This document shows positions 33,843-46,587 of a DNA stretch of 64,000 nt, one piece after another. A model generated the notes under the pieces. The model worked only from the letters and a program-made list of their open reading frames with translations. It was not told where the DNA came from and made no database searches. Source of the DNA: Sapria himalayana (lineage: Eukaryota > Streptophyta > Magnoliopsida > Malpighiales > Rafflesiaceae); the NCBI GenBank assembly GCA_029783825.1, contig JAREIK010003351.1, positions 361,756-425,755 of the forward strand. Reading direction: 5' to 3'. The position numbers and the translations under genes are program-made. Positions within the stretch are counted from its first letter, which is position 1. The number at the start of each line of letters is the position of its first letter.

Positions 33843-33934
33843 CACCAACCACCACCACTGCCACCACCACTACCACTACCACCACCGCCCCGCCACTACC
33901 ACCGCCACCGCCACCACCGCCACCACCACCACAC
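33843..33934. repeat. (CCA/CCG)n trinucleotide repeat
   Basis: A roughly 90 bp imperfect CCA/CCG/CTA tract in the left end of hAT-B. On the minus strand it yields a Val- or Gly-rich frame (33706-33936), which is a by-product of the repeat and not a gene. Confidence 0.9.
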
Positions 33935-34239
33935 ACTGATGACTAGTAATCTTAAAAAAATAAAAAAATATAAAATAACCAACACACATCAGACATAATG
34001 TTAACGAATCATAAGTTTAATTAAAAGACTACAAATATATAAATAAATTACAACTATTACACTGTAAGTGTAGTAAAAAAACTAATACAAATTTTTTTTC
34101 AAGTCATGGTTCAAGAGCCAGATATTAAATGAAAATGATAAATAATAAATAATAATAATAGCAAAAAATAATAATAATAAATCATACCAAAATGATAATC
34201 ATAAAATAAACATAATAGTAACAAATAACAATCAATCCT

Positions 34240-35059
34240 AATTCCAATTAGTGTATGTATGCAAATCATCACCATAGAAGTATCTGGTGGTATCATTAGT
34301 GGTGACCTTAATATCTTCTAAGTCTCATGAGCCATCATTTTCCAGCAACACTTGTGCTCAAACTCTCGCTCTAACCTGGATGCCCAATCTCGAATCTTTC
34401 AAGTTCTTCATGCATGTAAGCACCTCAATGATATTTGGCCACAGTCTCAATCTCCATTCTAAAATGACATTGGTTCAAATAAAAAAAAATAGACTCTGTT
34501 GCTATGCCAGACATAGTAAGAGTCAATATATCTCGTGCAATCTTAGATAGCACAGGATACGTGATTTCATATGATTTCCACTAAAGTAAAATATCAAGAT
34601 TATTATTATTGTTATGTGATATGATTGAACAGTAATTAGTTTCTAAGTACTAAGATAGCTCACTCATATCTGATGAACCATCCCATTACCTCCTCCTTGC
34701 TAACGAAATGAAGAAGTCATCATCTCCAAATATGATGTTTATGTCCATACTTGGAGCACAACTACAACTACTATCGTATTATGTATCATAGAATACAAAT
34801 AAGTTGGTTAATTTTTCATGAATGAACCCTTCAGGTTGATGGTCTTGGTTCATGCATGTGGATATATATATTAAAACATATTCTACTCCTTATACCTTAA
34901 CCTTAGGATCCATGCAGGTAAACATGCAATACAAAGATGAAAAAGTGGACTAATACTTTAAATACTTAGTTTCTATCTCAATGACCATTATACTAAATAC
35001 AAGGTGATCTTTGGGCTTGCTGCGTGTATGCTTTAGTGCAATTCAAGTGGTGTGAGTGT

Positions 35060-35091
<32 letters not shown>

Positions 35092-35911
35092 TCTTCATGT
35101 CAAAAAAGTTTCAAGATTTTCATAAAAGAAATTTTTATTTCTCAGTATTAGTATCTAACACTTGACTCCTATATCAGATAAGTATATTTCCAATGATATC
35201 TCACATCCATTTGGAATTTCTTTCTTTTTTAGACACAGCCAAATAGAGACTACCAGAATCTTATTGTCTGCTAGGCATCCTATGATATTTTAGTGAGTTT
35301 ATTATTTTTTCAAATGCAATAAAAATATCCTTTATCCCTACTTATACTATTATATTTAATGATGATCCTAACAAACATATTAATAGTAACCATGTTATTA
35401 GATATATTAGCAAATATGATACTAAATATTTTATTATTAATATCATATTTTCTAAAAATCCTCATAATGTACTCATATATGATAGAGCCATCATGAAGAT
35501 GAATCTCAAGAAATCATATATTCTTTTTAAGTTTTCATCTAGAATCTACATATAGTGATGAGACATGCGAATGATGCATCATCATGAGTAGTCCAGATTT
35601 CATACATTGATCGACATGTCTTTTTAGGTGACCCATGCCACCTTTACTCCTATATGCATATATATTTTTTATAAAATATATATTGTGCCAATTTTGTATC
35701 AATAATTCTAGATATTTTATTTTTTATTACCTTAAAGTGAGTCCAAACAACTAAGGTTCTTCTAATTTTTTTATTTTTTAGGTATTTGAGTTTGGGTTGA
35801 GGGCATGAGAGAATACATGGTTTTGGTCTCAAACATTTCCATTGGGTTATCATTATTTTTTATTTCTAAATCAATATTGATGTCATTATGATTATATTCA
35901 CCATTAGCCAT
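34240..35911 (-). pseudogene. hAT-B transposase remnant
   Basis: The N terminus MANGEYNHNDINIDL begins at 35911 and parallels the starts of the hAT-C and hAT-D frames. Interior blocks are NSLKYHRMPSRQ and then GSLYLAVSKKERN near 35290-35220 (RNase H-like core flank). MDPKVKV, HEKLTNLFVFYDT and the degenerate C-terminal domain AYLHEELERFE-like lie near 34900-34400. Stops occur every 20-40 codons. It is closest to the hAT-D frame (MKTKYLKYWST is shared with small changes). Confidence 0.7.
35059..35091. repeat. (CA)n(TA)n microsatellite
   Basis: A CACACACA tract running into TATATATA, inside hAT-B. Confidence 0.85.
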
Positions 35912-36684
35912 TTGTTTTTTTATTTATATTTAAAAATAATTAAGTCTAATTTTTATAAACAACAAAAAAATAATACTCAAATTCTACTATCATTAGGTGT
36001 TAGCGTAACTGCAACTAGAGGTAGGGTACCATTTTGTTCAAGTTTCCAACATTAAAAAATTTAAAAAATAAAACTAAGAATGTGATAGACCAAGATAGGA
36101 ACATCAGAGTAGAGGAGGGCATTGAGCAGTAGAGGAGACAACTTTAAAACTAAGAATAAAAAACTATAAACTCTAAATCCATATTTATAGATATTTATAT
36201 TAAAATAATATATTTAAACCCTAGATGTTGGAAAGAATTCTGATGGTCGAGATGAGGTAGGATCGCAATGTTAAGCAAATTTGTTAGTCATATCATGTGC
36301 TTGATAGCGACAATGACTGCTATCATTATCGAGTGCATGTCCGCATGTGCGCATTCACCGAATGCTACGAACATGTCTGATGTGCTCGATAGCCATTGGG
36401 GACTCCAATCCCAATGAACCAATCTTCCACGTCAATGAACTGGTCCACCATGGTTTGGGCATGATCATAGGGTCATAGTAACTAGTGACTCATGACCCAG
36501 TCTTGGATCATGGTAACCATGTTGGTGGATAATGTCAATGGGCAAAGCATCGGGGTCATGCCATTGGTTTGCATGACCCAAGTCTAGGCATGATTATGGA
36601 CTATGCCATGCTGGGCCACGCATGACTTAGTCATGCTATGCCTCGTGTTGTGCCTAACTCACCCAACCCTCATGACACCTCTTT

Positions 36685-37429
36685 CATAGCTCTAAAATTA
36701 AGTAGGCATGAATTTATATGTTGCAGCATACCCTCATGACCGTGATAATATTTCTAAGTCACAACCATATTTGTTCTAAAACATATTTTTGATCATGATA
36801 TTATTTTTAGATTCTGATAGCTTAAATATTAAATCTCAATTATGACATCAAAATGAATGATGATAAAGCTTGAATGATAATATAAAGTTGCAATATATTT
36901 TTCAAGGTCATGATAACTGTGTTACAGGACTAAAATCACAATATTGTTAGGGTTGCGAAGCCATTTCTAGTCATGACAATATTTTCATGTCCTAACCCCA
37001 TACTCAAGTGTATGGTTAACTTTAGTTGTGACATCTTTTTGCATCATGACATCATTCTCACACATGCATAATGATTTCATGACATTTTCTATTATATTCC
37101 ATCATGTGATGCTATAGAAGCGATTCAAATCAATCCTAAGCAATGATATCAACCCAGCATCACAACATGTAGCTCCACAAAGATGCCACCAGCAAATTTA
37201 GGAGCCAATAATATCAAATGTAGACTTAATGAATTAAAAAAGTTACATCTTAAAGATCATAGAAGTAAGAGGGAGGGGGTAAGAATTAGAGGCACGAAAA
37301 TGCCACCAAACATAGTGAATCATGAAATAGATTGGATTGGGAACTAGAATTGAAACCATGACCATGTCATTTCAAGACTACATTTGGAATACCCAATTTA
37401 ATGGGATAATTTCAAGACTTGGAACTAGA
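36685..37429. other. Unassigned sequence between hAT-B and hAT-C
   Basis: No gene. 36720-37130 is dense in irregularly spaced TCATGAC, GTTGTGAC and ATCACAA words, reminiscent of 43100-44050, but I could not establish a repeat period. 37330-37430 contains two copies of GGAACTAGAATT (37338 and 37420). Confidence 0.4.
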
Positions 37430-38480
37430 ATTAATTTGGGAACACGAAATGGGCCATGTCATGCTAACATGGCTCATTCAGTAAGGGCCAGCCATGCCAC
37501 TGGTGCAAGGCTCAACATGAGTAGCCAAACATTAGACTCAACATGACTCTTTGGCATGCAATAATACTGGGTTGTGCTGAGTCTTGCCTGGTTGTACTAG
37601 GTCATGCTAGTTTGTGCCAGATCATGTTGTTTTGTGTAGAAATTGGAAATTTAAATAAAATTTTAATTTTTTATAAATTTTAAATTTTATTAAATTATTT
37701 ATTATAAATATTACAATTAAAAAATTGAAATAAAATATATAATAAAAATTTTGATATTTCACATTCAGCTAAAATAAAAAATTTATTCCATTTCATAAAT
37801 AAAAGTAGAATATGATTCATATACTAAATGGTATATATTTATAATATATAATAAAGTAAAACATAACTAATAAGATAAGGGCAAAATAACATTAGTACAT
37901 AATCATAATGACATAAATAAATTGCAAAAAAAAAAATAATGACAATATAATATTGTTATATCATAATCATATAAAAAACAAATAAAAAATCATACAAATT
38001 ATCAAACAATATCTATGGTATAATAGTGAAAATATAGAAATATATCATCATCATCATCATTATATTTTTATCTGAAGATATTATTAGTGATGACTTCAGT
38101 ATCCTTGATTTTCATGTCTCATGAAATGTCATCCTCCAATATCTCTTGTGCCGTATCTTTTACACAAATCATCATGTCACATGGGATAATTTTAGGATTG
38201 GGAACATGAAATGGGCCATGCCATGTTGACATGGCCCATTTCAGTATGACAACCATCCCATTGTGCCATGCTGGGCACAACATGAGTAGCCAAACATTAG
38301 GCTCGACATGGCTCATTTGGCCTACAATAGTGTTGGGTCATGCTGAGTAATGCTTGGATGTCCTAGGCAATGTGGCTTATGCCAGATCATGTTAATTTGT
38401 GTAGAAATTAGAAATTTAAATAAAATTTAAAATTTTTATAAATTTTATTTTTTATTGAATTATTTATTACAAATAAATCA
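37430..38480. repeat. Direct repeat pair at the hAT-C left end
   Basis: 37437-37710 and about 38205-38480 are similar throughout. Shared blocks are GAAATGGGCCATG, GAGTAGCCAAACATTAG, GCCAGATCATGTT and GTGTAGAAATTGGAAATTTA (A/G variant). Spacing is about 768 bp. The interval between them is AT-rich with a (TCA)n run at 38045-38060. Confidence 0.75.
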
Positions 38481-40172
38481 TAATGATAATGCATATCTAG
38501 TTTCAAGCTATTTGATAGATCACCCCATCATTTGCTCCAAGCTAACTCAATGGAGGACTCATTAACTCTGATAATAATATTCAAGTCCATACTTATTGCC
38601 TGACTATTACTATCATATCTAGTTTCGTAATTTGTAAATAAATTAGTTAATTTTTTATGAATAAAACATTAAGGTTGGTGTTCCGGATTAATACATATGG
38701 ATATGTTTGTCAAAATATTTTCTACCTTTTCCAATTTAATCCTAAGATTCATATATGTAGCCAAGTAATGCAAAGTTAGATTGGAAGACTACTATTTTAA
38801 ATAATTGGTTTTCACATCAATAGCCAAAACACTAAATACATGTTTGCCTCTATAATTGGTAAATATGTTACTAATATTGCATATATACCTAAGTATAAAG
38901 CAAATTATGAGTGTACTCAAACAAGTACATGTTCATCATATCATAAAAAATATTAAAGAATTTTATAAAAGAAATTCATGTATCTCAGTCTGAATCATCA
39001 AAAATAAGTTCATTACTCTTGCTATTAAAATAGTAGTATCACTTGTTGATAGCTAACATATGACTACAACATAATATAGGTATAATTCTAACGATATAAC
39101 ATATCTATATGAGTTTTTTTTAGGTCCACAATAAATAAAGATTACTAAATTCTTGTTGTTTGTTTCACATCCTAAGAAAATTTAGTGAATTACTTATTTT
39201 TTTTAATGCAAGAGAACCAACTTTCATTCCGGCCTCCGCTACCAGGTTGATTACGTGACACATGCACTTAATTTGAAAATACTCAACTAATGGCTCATCT
39301 CTAATGGTTCTAACAAATATGCTAATAGCTACTTAATTATTAGAATATGTATCAAAAGTAATACTAAATATGTTATTATAAATATCATATTCCACAATGA
39401 TTCTCATCATACACTCATATATGGTATGACTATCATGAGATTGAAAATTTTCAGAAAATTCTAATTATTTTTTAATAAAGTTTCATTTTAAATTTACTTA
39501 GTGGATGGTGAGGCTTGCAAAGGATGCATAATCATGATTAGTCTAGATATTAGATATGACAAACACTACTCGATTATATTTTGTAAATTTACTAATTATT
39601 AATTATTTTTCTAACTTATAATATTTTAATATATCATTCCTATTTGTAGACATAGGAATCCTATGATAACCAAACTTGAAGTAAGTTTATATAATACTAA
39701 CTACTCTAGGATCCTCTGAAAATCTAATCAAAAGATCAATGATCATAATTAGGTTAACCATGTTTTCCCTCCCAAAATCATTTTGGTTTATTAAGGGGGT
39801 GAACAAATCTGAACTTGAACAAGATCTAACTTGAAAGACCTTGCTACTCAATTGAGTTTACTTTTGATCTAATGTATCATGTTCTTCTGTTGCTTGTGAC
39901 ATATACACTCTTATATGTATATATATTTTGATAATATATATTATATCAATTCTTTTTTGATACCCCTAGAATTTTATTTTTTTTATTATTTTAAAGTGCA
40001 TCTATATAACTGAAGTTCACCTAGTTTTTTATTTTTTAGGTGAAAAATGGGTTTGGGTCGAGCCAATTAGAGAAAACCTAGTTTCAATTTAAGATATTTC
40101 CATATAATTATTAATTTTATTTATATCTACATCAATTTCAAATTCTTTATTATTAAATTTACTATCTGTCAT
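38480..40172 (-). pseudogene. hAT-C transposase remnant
   Basis: The N terminus MTDSKFNNKEFEIDVDINK begins at 40172 and parallels MTNSNFNNENEIYYDL of hAT-D. The following STQTHFSPKK matches LTQTSKK of the relative. Later segments (for example near 39650) match the hAT-D region around NVISQKKK. The C-terminal part is too eroded to place the catalytic residues. It is assigned mainly through its sister copies. Confidence 0.5.
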
Positions 40173-41179
40173 CTTTTAAATATTTTTATTTTATAAATAA
40201 AACTAATTAAAAACTCATAAAAAATAGTGTAATATAACTTCTTTGTTATAAAATACTATCATTTGTACTACACTATACCACTTCTAACCTCAAGGCTCAA
40301 CTAAAATTTCTAGTTACAATTTGAAAGTTACACAACATATGTCGTATGCATAAAATAAATATTAACATAATGAAAAAAATTGTAAATAAAAAACAGTGAA
40401 ATTTCAAAGGAGGAAAAAACATAGAACAAAGAGGAGAGGAAGAGAGAGAGAGAGAGAGAGTAAGGAGAAAAATTTAGAATAAAAATTCTAAATTTTAATC
40501 TCTATTTATAGCGATTAAGAAATAATTTAAAAACTTATATATATATTATAGTTTTTAATTTTTTATCTATTTAGGCTAGAAATCCATTAGCCATCAAATT
40601 TCTAGCATGTAGCCAATAGAAATAATTTGATAGCTACCGATTTTGTTTAAAAAAATATTTTTAAAAGTAGCGACAACATGTTGCACCTATCATTATCGAT
40701 GTCAATGCCTATTACATAAAAATGTAATGGGTTGGCCACATAAGCCGAATTCAACTTACATGATCATTTTTTTTAACTTGCCCCCTTTGGGTTGTTACCT
40801 ATCTGGGCATGACTCATGACCTACGACCAACTTGTGCTTGGTTATATATCACCAAGCTGGTGGACCATGCCACCAGGCCAAGCACATGGGTCAATCCTAA
40901 ATCAGCATGTGACATGGCCAATTCCAACCTAGCATGGCATTAGTAATGCCTCAAACTAGCATGATCTATTCTAGGCAAGGTTTTAGACCATGTCGTGTTG
41001 GGCTTGGCATGACCAATTTTGGTCATACCTTGTGTCATGCTTGGGCCACCTAACCCCTTGACACCTTTATAATGCATCGAGTAATCATCATCCTCGTAAT
41101 CTTCTAATTTTGGCATTAAATTATTTTCTCTTTATCATCATTTTCAATTCTCCATTCTCTCAGTATCATAATCCTTTTG

Positions 41180-41900
41180 AATTGGTCATGATAAATGGTG
41201 ATATGTAACTTAAAGGGCTCATACTTGAGGAGGTGACTCAAATGGTAGTGATTTCCATGCAAGTAAACTTATCTTGTATGATTTTTATAGGTAAGATTCA
41301 TAGGAAGACATATGTTAATTTTTAAAAGTATGATGCTTATAAAGCTAAAAGTGCAATTCTATTTATTATCCTATTACTTTGCATCTTTAATATAGTAGAG
41401 GTCAGAGAATATGAGTATATATTTGAAGTAATCATCAAGGGTTGTTGATGATATATCTAAAAGGAGTATATGTGTGGATAATCCAAAAATGAAAAGCTAT
41501 ACCTTTAGTAGGTAAATACCAAGGGATTAACTACTAGGGGATCATTCTTGTTATTAACAATCTAAGGATAATAGTCACCTTGTATGCTAAAAGGATACTT
41601 GGGCATTTTTACACAAATCTATACTATGTTCTATAATAAAATATGATATTAACCAAATACTAAAAAAATATCTTTAAACATAAGGAAGTAAATTAACCCT
41701 AACATCTAAATATCGTAGAGAAAGTACATATTTATTGACTCAACTCGAGTAGTTATTGATTTGGTATTAATTACTCAAACTATCAACTCATTCTATTTGT
41801 GATCAATATCTAGAATTATGTATATTTTACTATTTGTATGACTTATTTACTTGTGAGAAAGTAACAAGTTTTTGGTACCATTCATAGAGATTGATAGTTA
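41180..41900. repeat. Direct repeat, left copy (unclassified element)
   Basis: This matches 45070-45630 in order: GGTCATGAT..ATGGTGAT, GCATCTTTAATA.A.TAGA, GATAATCCA, TAAATAC.AAG, GCTAAAAGGATACTTG, ATATTGACTCAAC-like and ATTGTATGAC-like (TTTGTATGACTT here). It keeps the site into which hAT-D inserted in the other copy. The two copies could be LTRs of an unrecognised retroelement or a segmental duplication. Confidence 0.6.
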
Positions 41901-44900
41901 ATTCTAGTTTGAATAGTCAACTTGAGTTAACATAACTATACTTACAAAAGGATAGTTTTATTTTTAGTTGATTGAATACATTTATTACTTAGTATTTGTT
42001 TAGTATTTATTTTTTTTTGTGAACTCCTCTAGACATAGAAATAGCTAAATAGAGAGAATTGCAAGAGTATTACCGAGGCAAAGAGTTAAGATATATTTTG
42101 AAGATGACATACTCCAACCAAATATTTCAATCACAAGAAATAAACTCATTACAAAATAATAGGTATTATTTTACACCAAGTAGATATCATCATCCTTACG
42201 TTGAATATGTTGAAAGTTTATTTTATCAGATTATGAAGCAACCACTAAAGTACTAAGAACCATATTTAACAACGTAAAGTTTATTTTATGGTGTTATTTT
42301 AGATATATTTGATAACCAAATATATTAAATAGAAATTATTTCAACACTTGAAGAAAGAATCCTTTGTTTACTAATGGAGAGAAAAAAACACAAGAGAAAG
42401 TCATGATATTTTTCAATGTCACTAGAAAGGAAGAAAAAGTTAGGACATTTTCATATGTCATGGACTAGGCATAGAAAGAAAACAATAAGAAGTCATGGTA
42501 TCTTTCAATAACACTATAAATGCAGAAAAAATTATGATATTTTCTAATATCATGGCCCAAGAAGAGAAAAAGAAATATAAGAAAAAGTTATGCATCATTC
42601 AAAATCATTACAAAAGAAAAATAAGTCATTAAAATTTTTAAGGTGGTTATTCTATTGCAGGATACAAAATAAATTATATTTGTAGTAGAATAATGTTGCA
42701 ACAATAGAAGCCATTCAACTAAGAGGAAAGATGACAATGGATATCCTATTTTTAAATGAGACATTTGGGAAAGATTTTGGTCAATAAAGGAAAGAAATGA
42801 TTGCTATCTTTTATTCAGCATCATTGAGCTACATGAAGAATAAAAGGCAAAAAGTGATCAAAGATTATATAGAAAAGCTTGCTTGGACTACTGAGATCAC
42901 ATACCAAATTAGAGATACAATAAAGGTCTATCTTTGGATATTAAACATAGCACTACTTGAGAGAAAGCCCAAACATGTAAACTTTCTTCACTTGCTCGCT
43001 TGTGAAACCTTAGAGAATGTGAAATTTGGTTCTAAGGTTTTGGTAGTTATTGTGACAACTTATTGATGAGGAAGAAGAAGAGGAGAATGTAAGATCCCTT
43101 GGAATTTCTTTTTCTTAATTATACTCGGGAAAACTTGTATTACTCTAAGTAGGAAAATTATGACTTTCAGAAGATAGTCACAACTTTGACCTTCATATCT
43201 CTTGCTTGATGTCACAACTTTAGAAAATGGACATAACTTTGGTCAACATCTTGATCTTCTATAACACAAAGTTGCAATAGTGGTAATGACCATGACTTAG
43301 AACTAATATCTTTAAATACAAAGTTGTAGTACTTTGAAGTAGTTGTGATTTCATGCCTTAATCATCTTGTCATCTATAAAGGATTGTGGTGTTGAGAAAT
43401 GGTCATTGAGTGGTGTATGACTTCTCATTTTATTATATATCCACAATGTTGTATAGAAGCTATAATATTGAAAATAATCTTTCTAAAGTTTTATTTGGCC
43501 ACAATGATAAGAGATAGTCATGATACTAAGAAGGTATATCATGTGTTAGCCATGACTAGTATTTGGAAATGCCTTATAGCACATAATGTTTTGTTTATAC
43601 ATCTCAAGTATCTACGACACTACGGATGACCATAATACTAGCCTTCTCTTCTCTCATAAATCTTGTTGTTCTAGTGTTGTGAAAAATGTAATGGTGTAGA
43701 CAACTAGCTTGAATGTACACATTATAGCTATACTTTCCTTTGAAGACAAGAATTATGCTCTTGAAAATAGTCATATTCGAGTAATATCATCTATAACTTT
43801 TAGTGCCCCAAAAGCCTTAGCTCTGAATAATTGTCATAGCTTTGGTTTGAGTAGTTGTGGGTCTATAATTCTTTGTAGCTCATAAGGTAAGACTTTGTAA
43901 AAATACTATGACTCTAACTTGAGACTACTGATCTATATTAAAATTAAAATTGTTGTACTTGGACTTGGTCACGACTATAAGTACTAGTGAGGTACTTAGT
44001 TGCTATGACATAAAATTAATATCATAGCTATTTAGATTAAATGAGATAAATAAGAGTGGAACTTCATTATAATATCTTAGCCACTAAGAATGTAATGTAG
44101 GACTATGTCGTAGAAAAATTGATCCAACCAATTAGGTTGAAATTTAAATAAGAATGAACATCAAAACTACAAGAGTCTCAATGTTCTACTACACCTTTTA
44201 AACACCTTCAAAAATCTGCTGATTTCATTACTATTCATCAAAACTCACCAAAATACTAAAATTGTAAAATCAACCTATAATAACTTAATTTCTATATCTA
44301 CATATCATCCTAAACTATAAAAATACATAAAAATGTTTGGTAGTTTGAGTACCAAATAGATCTCAAGCCAATGTTGTGGTTTCCAATTGAAATCATCGAA
44401 CAAATATCCCAAAATATTTAAGCAACACTTAGAAGAAAAAAAAAGAGAGAATGGGAATTTGATTTTGAGCCAATAGCCAAAAAAAAATAGGAACAAGATT
44501 CTAACTCCCCACTTAGGAAAAAAATTAAGGTGAATATGGTAACATTTGGTTGAAGTTTAGGTTTTAAAGCTTATATTCTCATTTAAGCATGCATTAAGAA
44601 CCCTCAATTCAGATGAGATGCCTATTAACACATCTTATACAAAATCTTTCCAAATTTTATGCTAAATTGATATATTGGGTTGGATTATATACTTGTGAGT
44701 CATGGATACATTATTTATATAATATTGAATACTTGTGTTTATATTATATTATATAATATCGATAGTTATAAGTTATGGATGTGTTTTATAACTTAGATTT
44801 TAGAATTTTATCATATCATAGTTTTATGCATGTCTCCTAATTTCCTAGTGATAAGTATGTCATGAAACATACTCACATGATATAATAAGAAGGTAGTGAT

Positions 44901-45069
44901 AGCCCATCTTATATTAATGTATGAGATACATAGATGTGTGAAACTTATTATTTAGATAAGTTTATTTATCACATGCATGACACTAATAAAATCAAAACCA
45001 CGGATGCATATCCATTATGCATATATATAATTGAACTAACCTCAAGTATTTAAAGAATTTCATCATAGT
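41901..45069. other. Internal region between the 41/45 kb direct repeats
   Basis: No known domain was recognised. The longest frames are 42059-42256 and 42797-43066 (89 codons: IFYSASLSYMKNKRQKVIKD..., KPKHVNFLHLLACE). They look protein-like in composition but match nothing I know. 43100-44050 has irregular CATGACT/ACAACTTTG words. 44680-44800 is very AT-rich. If the flanks are LTRs, this would be the body of a decayed non-copia element. Confidence 0.35.
42385..42660. repeat. Three tandem ~93 bp repeats
   Basis: Units start at TCATGATATTTTTCAATGTC (42401), TCATGGTATCTTTCAATAAC (42493) and TTATGCATCATTCAAAATC (42588), spaced 92 and 95 bp. Each holds a second TTATGATATTTT-like half and an A/G-rich end (GAAGAGAAAAAGAAA). 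The third unit is the most diverged. Confidence 0.7.
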
Positions 45070-45630
45070 ATGAGAGTTATGACTTGGCCATGATGGATGG
45101 TGATAGGTAAGTAATTGAGCTCTTATAAAAGAAGATAACCCATATGTTGGTACATATGAAGCTGAAAGCACAAATGTATTTATTATAACTTTATCTTGCA
45201 TCTTTAATACATTAGAAGTCATACAATAGGAGTGCATATTCGAATTAATTTTAAGAGAATTTGATAATCCACAGATAGAATGATATGTTGCTTTGGTAGT
45301 TAAATACTAAGAGGACAACTATGAGAAAACAATCATTGGTATTGATAATTTAAAGATGAAAACCATCTTATATGCCAAAAGGATACTTGACTATTTTCAT
45401 ACTAATCTATATTTCATTCAAAAATCAAATACAACTTTGATCAAATATTATAAAAATATCCTTACACACAAAGAAGTGAGTCAATCTTAGAGTCTAAGAA
45501 TCTTGCCAAAAGCTCAATTGTATTGACTCAACTATAGTAGAAGATAATTAATTATTGATTACTCTATCTACCAACTTAATTCCTATAGGATTGACCGCTA
45601 GATTTATGTCCATTTACTAATTGTATGACT
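45070..45630. repeat. Direct repeat, right copy, cut by hAT-D
   Basis: It is the counterpart of 41180-41900. It ends at TTGTATGAC, where hAT-D begins at 45631. The left copy continues there as TTTGTATGACTTATTTAC, giving the unfilled site for hAT-D. Confidence 0.6.
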
Positions 45631-46301
45631 AGAGGTGTCAAATGAGCCGGGTGGCCCTGGCCTGGTCTGAGGCACAACCCAACTCGATAATGCCTGACTC
45701 GGCAAGGTCCATACCCGTGCCTGACTTAGCAAGTTCCATGCTCGTGCCTGACTCGGCAAGTTCCATGCCCGTGCATGTGCCAGGCCTGCTCATGGCATGG
45801 TTCATGCCATGTTGTACCTAGGCCAACCATCCCATGTGTCGGCCAAGCACGACTCGGTACCATGGCCTATGGGCACGAATTTTTGGCACAAACCGAGTGA
45901 TGCCCTGAGTCCTGACCCAGCCCCAACTTGAAGCCCGACATCCAACGGATCCAAATTTCCATTGAGCTCATAACTAGACCCGTGATCATTTTTTAGCAAC
46001 CCCCAAAGCCAAGCCTGATAGTTCAAAAACATGAAGCTTCTAGAATTTTGAACTGTTCTGGTCAGTTCGATGGTAGAATCGACCCAACGGTCCAAAATAA
46101 TTCAAATCTAAGCCGTTGGATTTCACTTCCAAAGACTATGAGGTAGAATTCGACGACTCTAAGGATTCTACCTATTTTTTAATGATAAAAATTAAAAAAA
46201 ATAAAAAAAATATAATTTTTTTAAATTATGTTTTCTTAATCTATAAACACCCTCCCTCCTTCCCTCCCCCCTCATTTAGGATTTATGTTTCAAAACATAA
46301 A

Positions 46302-46341
<40 letters not shown>
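46302..46341. repeat. (CT)n microsatellite
   Basis: A CT dinucleotide tract of about 40 bp in the hAT-D leader, following a pyrimidine-rich CCCTCC stretch. Confidence 0.9.
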
Positions 46342-46343
<2 letters not shown>

Positions 46344-46587
46344 GTTCTTGATTTCAGTTTAAGCTTTTAGCATTTTGCTTTTCAAGACTTGGGTGTGCTA
46401 GTGATTGTGGTGCGCATGCGGTGTGAACATCAAAAAGTTAAAGTTTACGTAATATGGTTTACGAGTATTTTTTTATTTATTAGTTTTTAAGTTTTAAATC
46501 TAAAATCTGCTTCTCTCTACTCTATCCTCTCTCACTCTCTCCTAGTCATAACTCCTAAATCAAATTTAAAAAATAAAAAATAAAAAA

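Larger units (their letters stand above)
33614..36684 (-). mobile_element. hAT-B, decayed hAT transposon
   Basis: The left end reads AAAAGGTGTCAAAATGG and the right end CATGACACCTCTTT; its complement starts AAAGAGGTGTCATG. These match the TAGAGGTGTCAAA terminus of the intact hAT-E. Subterminal regions are rich in GGCATGG/CCATGCC words. The minus strand encodes a broken hAT transposase. The 8 bp target duplication is no longer readable. Confidence 0.7.
37430..41072 (-). mobile_element. hAT-C, decayed hAT transposon
   Basis: The right end CCTTGACACCTTTATA (to about 41072) matches the hAT terminus, with a GC-rich CATGGC/GGGCC-type subterminal block at 40790-41050. The minus strand carries a broken transposase. 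The left border is uncertain: two GC-rich blocks (37437-37640 and 38205-38400) could each be the original left end, and no clear GGTGTCAAA was found there. Confidence 0.6.

Noticed and set aside
33706..33936. Gly/Val-rich 76-codon frame
   Set aside because: It is produced by the CCA/CCG trinucleotide repeat inside hAT-B and is not conserved in the sister hAT copies.
42385..42660. CRISPR-like spaced repeats
   Set aside because: Whole units are similar rather than short identical repeats with unique spacers, and the organism is a plant.
43100..44050. Frequent CATGACT and ACAACTTTG words suggesting a short tandem repeat, also at 36720-37130
   Set aside because: No constant spacing could be found by eye; left as irregular sequence.
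45802..46370. Frames of 84-97 codons near the hAT-D left end
   Set aside because: They fall in the GC-rich subterminal region and the (CT)n tract of the transposon.
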